Translations under genes and position numbers: made by a program
Shown: one piece after another, positions 12,493 to 23,899 of the stretch
Numbering within the stretch: position 1 is the first letter of the stretch
How the letters are laid out: each line of letters starts with the position of its first letter
Assembly: GCA_003254925.1 (NCBI GenBank)
Contig: QANZ01026932.1
Location: forward strand, 236,430-300,429
From: Chamaecrista fasciculata
Lineage: Eukaryota; Streptophyta; Magnoliopsida; Fabales; Fabaceae
DNA length: 64,000 bases
Direction: 5' to 3'
Notes under the pieces: model-generated
What the model saw: the letters and a program-made list of their open reading frames with translations, nothing else
Databases searched by the model: none
Told to the model about the DNA's origin: nothing

Positions 12493-13527
12493 AAATTAGT
12501 ATCCAACTCATTTCCACTTGACACCTCATTAAAACTACTCTCTTGCAATTTGGTCCCAAAACCCCTAAATCCCCTAAAACTTTTTTTTAATCCTCTTATT
12601 CATCTGTTTCATCTTCTTCATTCATTTTAGTCCCAAATGCTAAAAATAAAATTGTAAAGTATCCCAAAACCCTTCTAAACATTCCAATTTAGTCCTTAAA
12701 TGTATTAAAAACCCTAAAACTTAAGCCCCAAACTCTAAACCCTAAAACCCTAAACCCTAAAACCCTAAATTCCTAAAATTGTCAAGTGTCCCAAAAAATC
12801 TTCCAAACATTCCAATTTAGTCCTTAAAAGTATTAAAAACCCTAAAATCCTAAAACCCTAAACTCTAAAACCCTAAACCCTAAAATCTAAAACCCTAAAC
12901 CCCTAAACCCTAAATCCTAAACCCCTAAAAAAACTACTCTCTTGCAATTTGGTCCCTAAATCCTACTTTCCTCTTCATCATCTTCATCTTTCATCATCTT
13001 AATCTTCTCATCCACTCCAAACCCCAAACCACAAAACCCTAAAACTACACAACCAGAAATCACCAAAGATTACACAAGTTTCATCAATTCATCAATTCTT
13101 GATTAAAAAAAATTAGTTCATCATCAGTTCATATCATCATCATCATCATTCATCAGTTCATCATCCAAAAATTGAAAAAAATCAGTTCATCATCAGTTCA
13201 TATCATCATCATCATCATCATCATTCATCAGCCGAAAAGCTCTCGTGGCAGCGAAGGAAGGAATCGAGAAGCTTAGAGACTCATGAGAGAGAAAGCAAGT
13301 CGCGACAGAGTGAACATGTGGCGTCGTTGAGCTTTCCATGGAGTGAACCTGATGGTCGCGACAGAGACTCAAAAGCGAACGGTCGAAATTGGTAAACGAC
13401 GACGGCGACGACGAGTTTTCATCATCAGTCGCATGCATTCTCTCGGAATTTCTTCAAAATCGAAAGAAACCCCAAACTTTCTCCCCCAATTCGAATTCGA
13501 ACCCTAAGAAATGAATGAATGTATCTC
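12493..13527. repeat. Composite repeat region with telomere-like AAACCCT tracts
   Basis: Two segments are duplicated in direct orientation: ACTACTCTCTTGCAATTTGG at about 12535 and 12932, and ATTCCAATTTAGTCCTTAAA at about 12681 and 12809. Between them are degenerate AAACCCT/AAAACCCT runs (12731-12770 and 12836-12930) resembling the plant telomere unit. CAT/ATC microsatellites follow near 13135-13150 and 13203-13225. The segment ends in the assembly gap. This is probably transposon-derived; no coding function is supported. Confidence 0.6.
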
Positions 13528-14473
13528 NNNNNNNNNNNNNNNNNNNNNNNNNNNNNNNNNNNNNNNNNNNNNNNNNNNNNNNNNNNNNNNNNNNNNNNNN
13601 NNNNNNNNNNNNNNNNNNNNNNNNNNNNNNNNNNNNNNNNNNNNNNNNNNNNNNNNNNNNNNNNNNNNNNNNNNNNNNNNNNNNNNNNNNNNNNNNNNNN
13701 NNNNNNNNNNNNNNNNNNNNNNNNNNNNNNNNNNNNNNNNNNNNNNNNNNNNNNNNNNNNNNNNNNNNNNNNNNNNNNNNNNNNNNNNNNNNNNNNNNNN
13801 NNNNNNNNNNNNNNNNNNNNNNNNNNNNNNNNNNNNNNNNNNNNNNNNNNNNNNNNNNNNNNNNNNNNNNNNNNNNNNNNNNNNNNNNNNNNNNNNNNNN
13901 NNNNNNNNNNNNNNNNNNNNNNNNNNNNNNNNNNNNNNNNNNNNNNNNNNNNNNNNNNNNNNNNNNNNNNNNNNNNNNNNNNNNNNNNNNNNNNNNNNNN
14001 NNNNNNNNNNNNNNNNNNNNNNNNNNNNNNNNNNNNNNNNNNNNNNNNNNNNNNNNNNNNNNNNNNNNNNNNNNNNNNNNNNNNNNNNNNNNNNNNNNNN
14101 NNNNNNNNNNNNNNNNNNNNNNNNNNNNNNNNNNNNNNNNNNNNNNNNNNNNNNNNNNNNNNNNNNNNNNNNNNNNNNNNNNNNNNNNNNNNNNNNNNNN
14201 NNNNNNNNNNNNNNNNNNNNNNNNNNNNNNNNNNNNNNNNNNNNNNNNNNNNNNNNNNNNNNNNNNNNNNNNNNNNNNNNNNNNNNNNNNNNNNNNNNNN
14301 NNNNNNNNNNNNNNNNNNNNNNNNNNNNNNNNNNNNNNNNNNNNNNNNNNNNNNNNNNNNNNNNNNNNNNNNNNNNNNNNNNNNNNNNNNNNNNNNNNNN
14401 NNNNNNNNNNNNNNNNNNNNNNNNNNNNNNNNNNNNNNNNNNNNNNNNNNNNNNNNNNNNNNNNNNNNNNNNN
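13528..14473. other. Assembly gap (946 N)
   Basis: A run of Ns. The right edge falls inside a foldback MITE whose left arm is missing, so the gap probably reflects failure to assemble a repeat. Confidence 0.99.
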
Positions 14474-14845
14474 GTTTGAAACTTGACACTTTGGTACCCT
14501 GTGGTATTCTCCATTAACACTTTGGTACCCTTTGGAGCTATTTTGTAATTTTAACCATAATAAATTTTACAAAAATTATATATTGACCCCAAAAAAATTT
14601 TAAATTTTTCATTTTAGTCCCTATATAATATGTATCCAGGGACCTATTTGTAATTTTTTGAAATTTTTTTGGGGTCAATATGTAATTTTTGCAAAATTTG
14701 TTATGGTTAAAATTACAAAATAGCTCCAAAGGGTACTAAAGTGTTAATGGAGAATACCACAGGGTACCAAAGTGTCAAGTTTCAAACCACATGGTACCAA
14801 AGTGAAATAGGGTCAAACCACAGGGTACCAAAGTGTAATTTACCC
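14474..14845. mobile_element. Second copy of the GGGTAAATTACACTTTGG foldback MITE (left end in gap)
   Basis: The sequence is nearly the same as the kinesin-intron element at 2458-2887, including the TTTTGGGGTCAATATGTAAT centre arm and the right end CAAAGTGTAATTTACCC at 14845. The first part of the left arm is lost in the gap, so the target duplication cannot be tested. The expected left flank would match AAACAAAAA. Confidence 0.88.
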
Positions 14846-16180
14846 AAACAAAAATAGGAACCAAAATCAATTTTTCTCTATATTTTAAGATCCAATATAA
14901 GATTTTGATCCTAAAAATATGATGGTCAATTAACTATTTTTTAACTTCATTTTTATTCATCTTTCAATGAACGTATTCTATTTTATGATTGTGATGACTT
15001 ATTCGAGATTGGGATAAACAAATTGTTTAATTCGCGCCCTGAAAAATGCAGAAAGTGGTGGCGTTTTTGGAATAATAAATGGAGAAGTTGATGAATATTT
15101 AATTAATAGCTGAATTCCATTTTTCTTTTGTAATTTCTTAGTCAAAAAAGTTGGTTCCGCAGAATGGGTCTCAATTCTCGAGGATGATTAATCCATCCCT
15201 TGATTATGATTATGATTATGATAATTGGCTTTAGACTGAGGGATTATCAACCATTAGTATACAATCTACAGCTTTTCTATCTTATGTTACAATTTAATAT
15301 AGTATGGCGAAACAAAGTATATTTTTTTGTTATCACTTGGGTCCTAGAATGAGTTTTGATTTACACATTTTATACCCACGAGTTCATTCAATTTGATTTT
15401 GTTACTTGGTTGCTACTTTCTTTCTTTTTATGAACTTATATTTTTGTGGCATATAATAGAAAAAAAAATAAAATGCATTATGATTATTATTCTCTTGTAA
15501 GATTGAACTCAAGGAGCCAAAAGCTGTATCCTATACAAGAAATTCAGAGAAGACTGCGCTTCTCTCCTCAAAATAATTGTATTATATGAGCAAAATTGAT
15601 CACACGAAATATTATATGAAATATTATATATAATATAATATTAGAATGTGAAATTTGACATTACCTATTTTTAAAAAGAGTCAATATTTGTTTTAATTAT
15701 TATTATTTTATGATATTTATTATTTGAAACTTTCCTTTTATGATAATTAAAAATTATCTTTATGAGCATTAAAACAATCTAATATATATGTGATTAAATT
15801 GTTTTATTGACTCTTTAATGAATTGTTACAAGAAATAATGGTAATTGATTGAATTTAAAATGTGATGATTATGTCTAACGTCTATGTTAATTTCCTACTT
15901 AATATGTATCTCTTTCAACATAAAATAACAAGTTGTATGAAAAAAAAAAAAACTAAATTTATTATTTTTTTTTTAAAGAAAGTTTAGTTGAGTTGGGTCT
16001 CGCCAAGATCAAGGCAGGCTCTATGAAAGTTTAGAGATCACCTACCAACCAAGATTGATGAAGCGTACATTGGAAGACTAATAATATCTTTAAACAAAGA
16101 AGATATGGGATATAAGCTAGCTAAATTTGAGAAGAAACTAATATAATTTGTTCCAAAAAATATGAATGAGAAATTTAGGG
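14846..16180. other. AT-rich intergenic DNA
   Basis: No gene, RNA or well-bounded repeat was recognised. Short ATT/TTA microsatellite-like stretches occur, for example GATTATGATTATGATTATGA near 15200. The last part before 16181 should include the SRP19 3' UTR. Confidence 0.6.
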
Positions 16181-17312
16181 CTATCTCTTCTTTTTTCCAC
16201 CTTTTGCAGATTTGCCCGATGCAGATGCTGACTCCTGCTGTTTCTTGATCCTTCCATGATGTCTGGGTACCATCTCCGCAACACCAAGCATGAGTTGTTT
16301 TACTGCAATGCAATGCAATCAACATTGAAAAATAACATTCTAGAATAGTCCTAATATTTATGCAACTAGTTGACAGAACTGCACAAAAATAATTGCATAA
16401 ATAGTTCCACAGATTCAATGTGAAGGTTTTTAGATATAAATGCCCGCTTTCTTTTGAAACTTTCTAAGGAAAAGTATTGCCCACTTCCTTTTGAAACTTT
16501 GTAAGCCAGGACCTAGGTGTTTAGAGTGAATTAAGGAAGACACAGAACAAAAGCAAGCAGAAGCATACAGCATGCAAGAATTAAGAGTAGTAATTAAAGT
16601 GCTCCTTGTGAAGACCCACTGTTTTTTCATTGCCTTTGCATATTAACCAAGTTGAGATAAAAACATTACTAATAACCCTGGCAGTAAAACTTAACAAATC
16701 ACACTCAACAGTTCACACAATCAGTGGCGTACAGCAAAAGAAATAAATAGGCAAAACCCCTTTTGTGCCCCTAACGTTTGGAGTCAGTTTTAGTTATAGT
16801 TCTAATGTTTGTTTTGTGTCAGTTATGCACCCAATGTGAAACGTTTCTGGCCAACGTTAGGGGCACGAAAGGTTTTCGCCAAATAAATATTACTATCTTA
16901 CTGGATGAAATAGATGGATTATGTAGCGTTCCATCCTCCTTTTTCAGCAATACCCTCACTCTTCCCCGTTGCATGAAATCACGCGGGTAAGCCTTGTCTG
17001 TCTGTGATTGTGAAGGAAAATAACATAATTACACTTCACAGGTAGCACTAATTAAGAGAGACAGAGAAACAAACAAAAGCATTGGGGATATATAAAGTTC
17101 GATAGATACTTCAATTCACATGCTAATTAACAGACCTCTATTGCAAACGGGAGTTTAAGATTGCTGCAGCAATCACCAATTTCAACACAGGTTGGATTTT
17201 CACACGCTTTGCTCCTGTCAATTCGCCTTCCTTCAGCTAAAGTCTTTTCTGAATTTATGTAAACAGGGTACATCACACTCCACCTCTTTACATTTGGTAA
17301 TTCTCCCTCCAT
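16181..17312 (-). CDS. SRP19: Signal recognition particle 19 kDa protein
   Basis: Three exons, 17312-17136, 17001-16902 and 16302-16181, give 132 residues, close to the usual length for plant SRP19. SRP19 binds the tips of helices 6 and 8 of 7SL RNA and allows SRP54 to load, for co-translational targeting to the ER. Diagnostic blocks are KRWSVMYPVYINSEKTLAEGRR, KACENPTCVEIGDCC, DKAYPRDFMQRGRVRVLLKK and MVPRHHGRIKKQQ, followed by a Lys-rich tail ending GGKKKR. The start is the only ATG before the conserved N-terminal block. A 131-base MITE lies in intron 2 close to the exon 2 donor. A likely 5' UTR exon lies upstream at about 18030-18125. Confidence 0.95.
16750..16880. mobile_element. 131-bp MITE with 9-bp target duplication in SRP19 intron 2
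   Basis: The left end GGCAAAACCCCTTTTGTGCC and the right end, reverse complement GGCGAAAACCTTTCGTGCCC, form about 30-base terminal inverted repeats sharing GTGCCCCTAACGTT. Identical 9-mers AAATAAATA flank it at 16741-16749 and 16881-16889. The size and duplication length suggest a Mutator-type MITE. It ends 21 bases from the exon 2 splice donor. Confidence 0.87.
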
Positions 17313-17540
17313 ATTAATTCCTGATCCGAATACGTCAACACTACGATATTCACACGGAAAATATCAACCCAGCAATACCTTTAATTTGACACACAAATCT
17401 ATAAAAATGGATCATAAACTATATCACAACCTTACTTCTCCTTCCTAATTGTGTAGTCCTGTACAGGAATTCAAGTCAAAGGAAAAGATTTGTAAAAATT
17501 ATAATCTTTTTCGTTTAGATTTGGATCTATTAGGCTTAAG

Positions 17541-17618
17541 TGCCTATTAGACTTAGGTTAAATAATCCTGGTGAATCTATGCCTATTAGACTTAGGTTAA
17601 ATAATCCTGGTGAATCTA
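17541..17618. repeat. Tandem duplication of a 39-bp unit
   Basis: The unit beginning TGCCTATTAGACTTAGGTTA occurs twice in perfect tandem (17541-17579 and 17580-17618). It lies upstream of SRP19, between the coding exon and the probable 5' UTR exon. Confidence 0.9.
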
Positions 17619-18029
17619 GGGTTTGAGATGCTAAACTAGTAGCTACTTGTGTGGAGGGATGACTTGAGAGGTTAATGTTTGTGTTTATTTATTTTTCTCT
17701 ATATTTCGCATAACATATATTTGTTTGATCTATGAATAGTTGTTGGGATATATTCTAAATTCTATCACCAGCAACATAAATTTAAGCAAATATAACTTCC
17801 TGAAGTTGGGACGAATTCACCTGTTAACAGCGTAAAAGTGAATTTATCGATTTTCTAAGAGGATATGCTAATGCTCTCCGAATTTCACTTACAAGAAACA
17901 ATCAACTTGAAAAAATTATTCCAATAAAAAAGAACAAAGAATAAAGCAACGGACAGAGTAGATGTAGAAAAGGATTTACCGATCTAATGATCGGTAGAAG
18001 TGAGGAAAGGAAAGAGAAGAACTTGCTAC

Positions 18030-18125
18030 CTCGACGTTGCTCTCGTTCTCGATGAAGTTTCTTTTTTCTTTTGGCCAACTTCTCGATGAAGTTTCTGGGG
18101 TCTTGGATTGGAATATACGATTTGA
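18030..18125 (-). other. Probable 5' UTR exon of SRP19
   Basis: On the minus strand a GA-rich segment ends CGTCGAG|GTAGCAAG, a good donor. An acceptor (GATCAG|GAATT) lies just before the SRP19 ATG. It contains the direct repeat AACTTCATCGAGAA twice. The exon is inferred from splice signals only; the 5' end is a guess. Confidence 0.4.
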
Positions 18126-19535
18126 TCAAAAAAAATTATGTTAAGGTATACCATGATATACTTAAATTTGAATAAGATTTTCATTTTTTTAAAAAATTAT
18201 GCAATCTAAATTCTAAATCCTATTTTCACGATTATTTTTATATTTGAAAATTTAACGTTTAGTCCCTGTATAATATCTATGTATTATAATTTTTCATCTT
18301 TTGTAAGTTTAATATCTATAATATTTATTTTTTCTAAGTTTATATTTTATTGACATATCTTTTTGGAAGTTTAACCTTTTTATATATTATATTGGTTTAC
18401 GTATTTTAAGTTTTATTGAAAATCAGATTATTTTTTTTATACAAGAAAATCAGATTAATTAAGATAATTAAGAATCTTCTTCTTCCTAAGCTTATTATAA
18501 ATTTATAATCTGTTTTTTATTTTCATAAATTTTAAATTTGTATTTAAAAAATTTGACAAAATTTAATTGTGGTTCTTGATTTTTTTAAAGTCCATAAATC
18601 TTATTAAATAATTTAAGATTTTAGAAAAAAGATATTATTATTTTTTAAGTTCAAAAAACATAAATAGAAGTTTAATTTTTGGTACTATATAATATGTATC
18701 TATAATATTATGTAATCTTTAAGTCATATTTTCATGAATATATTTATATTTGGAATTGTTTAATTAGATTATATATCAAGTTTTAAAATACCAGGTCTGG
18801 TAGTAAAAAAAAATTGAAATATTATGTGACCTATTATGAAAAACAAGATCTTTTATGTTAGAAATAGGAGAAAGAAATTGGATAAGAGGTGAGTATTTTT
18901 CTGAATTTTCTCCCGATATTCAAATTACTTGGCTTACCAAATATATGAGGGTATTTATAGACTTATACCAATGACTAAATTCAAATACCTATTAACTTTC
19001 TATACATGAATCACATTAATTTAGATACGTGAATCTCAAAATTCTAAATGCATTCACCAAATTAAAGACACCACTTAATTCTAGACACCCCTTATTTAAA
19101 CAGATTATTTAATTTCATATTATTAACATTTTAAAGATTTCTTTTCTTTAGAATAAAAACTGTTCAAGTCATTAATTCCAAAATTTTGATTATGGACTTT
19201 TTGGAACACAAATATATAGCAATTGGATCACAGTGCCATCTAGTTTTGTAACATTTGCTGATTTGCATATATTGTTCCTCTTGGAGAAGCAATCGTCCAT
19301 ACAAAGAATAACAGACACATGATAGATCCTTGTTCAAACGTTGGTAATAATTATGTAGAACCTTTTTGCTTGTAGTTATGATGAAAGCATAGAATGGATT
19401 CCTCCTTCCTTGAAGGGAAACATTAGCAATAGTTTTCAAGGAAAGCAAAAGCAAGCAAGCACATCTTTATGTGTATAAGTAATAGCTTTTCAAATAATGG
19501 CCTAGAAAGTGACAAGAAAAAGTACTTGAACTATT
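18126..19535. other. AT-rich spacer between SRP19 and MATH genes
   Basis: The two flanking genes are divergent, so both promoters should lie here and just to the left. The sequence is very AT-rich with no family-level coding signal. Confidence 0.5.
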
Positions 19536-21594
19536 ATGTCTCTCATCATGGAAGTTGAAGATGGTCTCTATATATGTCTCTTTCTCTCTAAGTTTCTGTT
19601 TTTGATTATGCTTGCACTTCATTATGTATTGATTAATTAACTGCTTGTATGCAGACATTTTGCGATCTGTATCAGATACTCCACCAGCTCATTACTTAGT
19701 GAAAATACAGTCATTTTCACTGCTCACAAAGAATTCAATAGAGAGATATGAATCAGGGGAATTTGAAGCTGGAGGCTTTAAGTGGTATTAATAGATTCTC
19801 ATTTATAATAAAATTCATGATGATATGATGATGATGATGATGATGATGATGATGTTGAATTGCATGCACAGGAAATTGGTTCTGTATCCGAGTGGAAACA
19901 AAAGCAAGAATGTGAAGGACCATATTTCTTTATACATAGCATTGCAAGAAACAAGTTCATTTCCTTTTTGTTGGGAAATCTACGCCAGAATTAGGTTTTT
20001 TCTGCTTGATCAGAACAAGGACAACTATTTAGTAGTGGAAGGTATTTAATTTCTTCTTTTCTTTCATTTATCATTGTTGTAATTTGATGGGCTTGAATGT
20101 AGACTTGTAGAGGATGTCATTTGTCTAAATTGCACTTGAACGAGTACGGGTATTTGCACGGGTGAAGGTACGGGTACGTTAGTTTTAAAAATTATAGGAT
20201 ACGGGTACAATAATATTTAAACAAAAAGTTATAAAATATAAATTTATATGATTTTTCTTATAGAAGTATAAATGTTATATATATCCTTTTTCAACGTGGG
20301 ACTTTTTTGTATTTCTAATAGTCATAGTGCATGTGTTACAATTTAGTGATTTACAACCCTTTTCTTCATGATGATTATTTATTGCTGGACTCTGCATTTG
20401 ATAGATGGCTTGGGGAAGGAAAGGAGATTTAACAGAAGGAAGGTTGAATTGGGACATGATGAACTTTTTCCCTTGAAAATCTTCAGTGATGCCTCTAATG
20501 GATATCTTGTGAATGATGCATGTGAAGTTGGAGCAGAAGTTTTTGTTTGCAGAGAAAGAGTCAGAGAGAAAGGAGAGTCCTTAATAATGATAAAAGATGC
20601 CATTCCATATAAGCATACTTGGCATGTTGAAAACTTTTCTAAGATGGATGCAGAATGTTATGACTCACAACCCTTCAATGTTGGAAACTTTAAGTGGTAT
20701 ATATACAGAATCAATGCATATTGTTCATATCTTTCTTTTCTCTATTTCTCTCCATATACATTACCTTAAACTAGATTAAAACAAACTGCTGAAGCTTCCC
20801 ATTATTAAAGATGGCAAAAGTTTGGCTAAAATACACAAAATCCCCCTGAACTTTAGTCACTGAACAAAAACTCCCGTGAACTTTAAAAAGTGACGAAACA
20901 CCCTGAACTTTTTATTTTGTGCAAAAAACCCCTTTTGTTAAAAGTTCAAAGGTCTTTCATCACTTTTCAAAATTTAGAGGGGTTTTTGGCTTAATGACTG
21001 AAGTTCAAGGGGTTTTTATGCAATTTGAACATTTATAATGCTTTTTCATTATGATGTTTTTCATGCAGGAAGATGCAGCTCTATCCCAAGGGCAAAGACG
21101 CTGGATTGCCACAATATCTTTCCCTGTATTTGGCCTTAGTTGACTCTGAAACTCTCAACCCTAGTTCCAATATATACACTCAGATAATATTACGCATCCT
21201 TGACCAAAAGCAATCCAAGCATCAAGTTGGAAAAGGTAAAGTAGCTTGCTTTCCTTTGAAAAAATTACAGGATTTTAGGCATGCAATGTTACTAGTTGTT
21301 ATAAGTGTCGAAAACTTTTTGTATTATCAATGTTATGGAGATGTAACTTATTACTTAACCAATGTCCTAGAAAACCCTTAAATTCAATCAAAATAAGTCA
21401 TTTGGTAAGCATTAAATTTTGTTCTCCTCTTTGCAGCTAATGTTTGGTTCAGTGCCTCAAGCCATCAACATGGTGCACCCAAATTCATGCTGCTCAGTAA
21501 TTTCAAAAATCAACACTTTGGTTTTCTGGTTAAGGATGGTTCCTTCATGGAAGCCGAGGTAACAATCCTTGGTGTAGTTGATGCACTGACCTGA
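19536..21594 (+). CDS. TRAF-like protein with two MATH domains
   Basis: Six exons join in phase: 19536-19563, 19655-19784, 19872-20041, 20405-20696, 21069-21235 and 21437-21594, giving 314 residues. The first MATH domain runs about residues 22-150 ([32 protein letters not shown]). The second runs about 175-310 ([43 protein letters not shown]). Both contain the meprin/TRAF beta-sandwich signature W(x)LxLYPxG. No BTB, protease or RING domain is attached, which is typical of the plant two-MATH family of which At3g17380 is a member. Such proteins are thought to be protein-binding adaptors; no substrate can be inferred here. The start could be the ATG at 19536 or 19548, both in frame. Exon 1 is tiny and rests on splice-site and phase logic. 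Intron 4 carries a foldback repeat. Confidence 0.88.
20140..20215. repeat. ACGGGTA-rich patch in MATH intron 3
   Basis: Five closely spaced copies of TACGGGTA/CACGGGT-like heptamers (for example GAACGAGTACGGGTATTTGC). It may be the end of a decayed DNA transposon; no boundaries were found. Confidence 0.35.
20828..21030. repeat. Foldback-like repeat in MATH intron 4
   Basis: The left arm (CCCCCTGAACTTTAGTCACT) and the inverted right arm (CCCCTTGAACTTCAGTCATT) match imperfectly over most of their length. Related sequence is seen at 38055-38260 and 55915-56265, so this is a dispersed family. Confidence 0.6.
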
Positions 21595-21802
21595 CTTTGC
21601 AATAAACTTTTATGAATAAATTGGAATCTTGCATTCTCTAAATGTAAAAGTTTCAGTTTCTGTTCATATATATATATATATATTTATATGTATACTACAT
21701 GTACACTCTGTTCAAGTTACTATAATAGTGTTAGCTTCCAAATCATGACAAGAAAACACAAATTACATCAAGGGGTAAGTAATTAATTAGGTCATTAACT
21801 TA

Positions 21803-23730
21803 TTAGCCAAATGTTTTCTCACTGCTGTAACACATGTAAAGAAATCCATCATCGTCCTTGTAAGATTGGTAGATAGAGTCCATTCGACTTGCTGTGATGA
21901 AAGTCATACATAAAACAAATTAGCTAGATGAAGAAATTGAATAATTAAGAGAGAAGATAAGATAAATGAGTGATGCAAGATTTGATGAAAATTTAAATGT
22001 TCTTTTTAATTACCAGTTTGAGGTAACGTGTTCTTCACAAAAATAAAGAGAGCTTTTCCAGGAGTCAAGCGTAGCCTCCTACTTAAAATGTGTATAAATT
22101 GCCCAATGGACATATCTCGAGGAATCAAATATCTAACATAGAAAAAAAAAAAAAAAAAAAAAAAAACAAAAAAAAANAAAAAAAAAAAAAAAAAAGATAC
22201 AAGAAGAGATCAGACTCTTACAGGACAATATAATAAAGTGCTTATAGTTAATTAGACCTATGAATCCTCCAGCAGCAACTAATTGTAACTCATCACTCAT
22301 GCGAAGTGCATTGTCATTACAGAATATGAAAGGGAATTAATTCTAATAAAACTTGGGATGACCTTCCTACAAGATTCGCTCAAAGTTACTTGAATAACAT
22401 GCTGTGATCATAGATTATTAATTCGGCAAAAGTGCTAATTTTGTCCCTAAACTTTACATCAACTGTCAATTTCGTCCCCAATCTTTTTTTACTGTCAATT
22501 TCGTCCCCAATGTTTCAAATTTTGGTCAATTTTATCCTTTGCTCTTACTTTAGCCAAATATTATCGACAAAATCTACGTGACTAATGATATATAATGTAA
22601 AATTGATAAAAAAAGAAAATCAAATTCTAACTCAGATTGAAAAACATGATGTAGTCTATTGTTAATTTATTGAAAGAAGTTAGTCAAAGGATAAATAGAC
22701 AAAAATGTAAAATATTAGGAACAAAATTGACAGCAAAAGAAGATTGGGGATGAAATTGATAATTAGTAGAAAGTTTGGGAATGAAATTAGTACTTTTGCC
22801 TTATTAATTCTATTAGGCTACAGTTAATGATAGATGAACTTAAACCATCACACCAAAAACAGAGATTTTGTTTAGCCAAAGTCCAGAGGCATATGACTCA
22901 ATAATAAGGAAATAGGTCAATTACATATAGTTACAATAACTTACTTCTTCTTGTCCAATTCAGGCAGGTCTGTCCTAGAATATTTCTCAATGATAACCTA
23001 CAACACATCACATACAAAGAGTCAATCCCTTTGATATCAAATGGACAAGTCTTAAAATGAAGTAGTTCCTGAGGACTAAATTAAATTTAGGTAAGATTAT
23101 TTGTATATTTATTGTAAGGTTCATCAATAAAATAATGATACATGTTAAAACATTTTAATTTGTACGTTCGTTCATTCATGACAAAGAGATAATATTAATT
23201 ATTAAAGTTTTTTTTAATGACTAATCATTAAAGAGATTATATAAACAATTTTTTTTAACATCAGATCTTGTAGTAATGCCCTTTAATTTTGAGCTTGGAT
23301 AACTGCAATGACAATGCCTAGATATGTGGAGACAAAGATGGAGGAGAAGATGAATGTTGGAAATAAGAGCAAAAATACTAAACTTATATAAGTTTCTTTA
23401 AAAAAAAATTGTATGGTTTAATTATGATAGATAAAAATATTAAAGATAATTTTCGTGGTGGTATAATGAACTCACACCCCTTAAGAAAGTGTAGAAAATA
23501 AATCTTACAGGAACTCGATCTGGGTATTTCATTATGATGCTTTGTGATTCCTTAAGTCGTTCATCTGCAGCCAAACGCAAAACCAGAACATCAAGAATGA
23601 ATGAACACATTAAAAACAAGACATATAAAACTAGAAAAATATAATAGAACATAAGAAGAAAAGGGTTTAATAAATTATATATAAACAGACCAAATGAGAA
23701 CTCCTGCTTGTAAATATTAAGCCTCCCCAT
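21803..23730 (-). CDS. ATG8I: Autophagy-related ubiquitin-like modifier ATG8 (h/i type)
   Basis: Five exons, 23730-23691, 23564-23509, 22997-22945, 22132-22014 and 21891-21803, give 118 residues. ATG8 is conjugated to phosphatidylethanolamine on the growing autophagosome, where it binds cargo receptors. Conserved blocks are [55 protein letters not shown] and [17 protein letters not shown]. The protein ends directly in Gly (TTTGGC-TAA), so no residues need trimming by ATG4. This is a hallmark of the plant ATG8h/ATG8i clade. The MGRLN start is favoured because a TATA box (23811-23818) lies between it and a more distal in-frame ATG. Intron 3 contains a 376-base MITE and a long poly-A run with one N. 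The 3' end is 209 bases from that of the convergent MATH gene. Confidence 0.95.
22142..22195. repeat. Poly-A homopolymer with an N
   Basis: About 54 bases of almost pure A, with one C and one N at 22177, directly after the ATG8 exon 4 acceptor region. On the transcribed strand it is a T-run, so it forms a very long polypyrimidine tract immediately upstream of the acceptor. The length in the assembly is unreliable. Confidence 0.85.
22425..22800. mobile_element. 376-bp MITE with 10-bp target duplication in ATG8 intron 3
   Basis: The left end GGCAAAAGTGCTAATTTTGT is inverted at the right end (reverse complement GGCAAAAGTACTAATTTCAT). Internal phrases with GTCCCTAAACTTT/GTCCCCAATCTTT occur in both arms. 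It is flanked by TTATTAATTC at 22415-22424 and 22801-22810. Like the other elements here, this suggests Mutator-type insertion. Confidence 0.87.
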
Positions 23731-23810
23731 TAAATAATTAATTAATCCTGTTATGCTTTGATCAGCTTCAAGAAGTTGAAGAAAAGAATGAGAGTTGGGA
23801 AATGAAAGCT

Positions 23811-23818
23811 TTATATAA
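23811..23818 (-). promoter_or_regulatory. TATA box of the ATG8 gene
   Basis: TATATAA on the minus strand, about 81 bases upstream of the ATG8 start codon, implying a leader of roughly 50 bases. Confidence 0.6.
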
Positions 23819-23899
23819 GGAAGAGAAAAGGGGAAAGATATAATAATAACTGAAAGTGGATTTAACTGTGGAATCAATGGAATAAAATCGTCTCGTTTT

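Noticed and set aside
13193-13438. Minus-strand 81-residue frame with a run of Asp
   Set aside because: The Asp run is the ATC microsatellite. It lies in a repeat region next to the gap and has no recognisable domain.
13425-14520. Long open frames on both strands across 13504-14520
   Set aside because: They consist of the N run; no coding sequence is present.
17902-18129. 75-residue basic frame upstream of SRP19
   Set aside because: It fits better as a spliced 5' UTR exon; it has a donor in the middle and no family match.
23731-23877. Longer ATG8 start at 23877
   Set aside because: A TATA box (23811-23818) lies downstream of it, and the extra residues are unlike ATG8.
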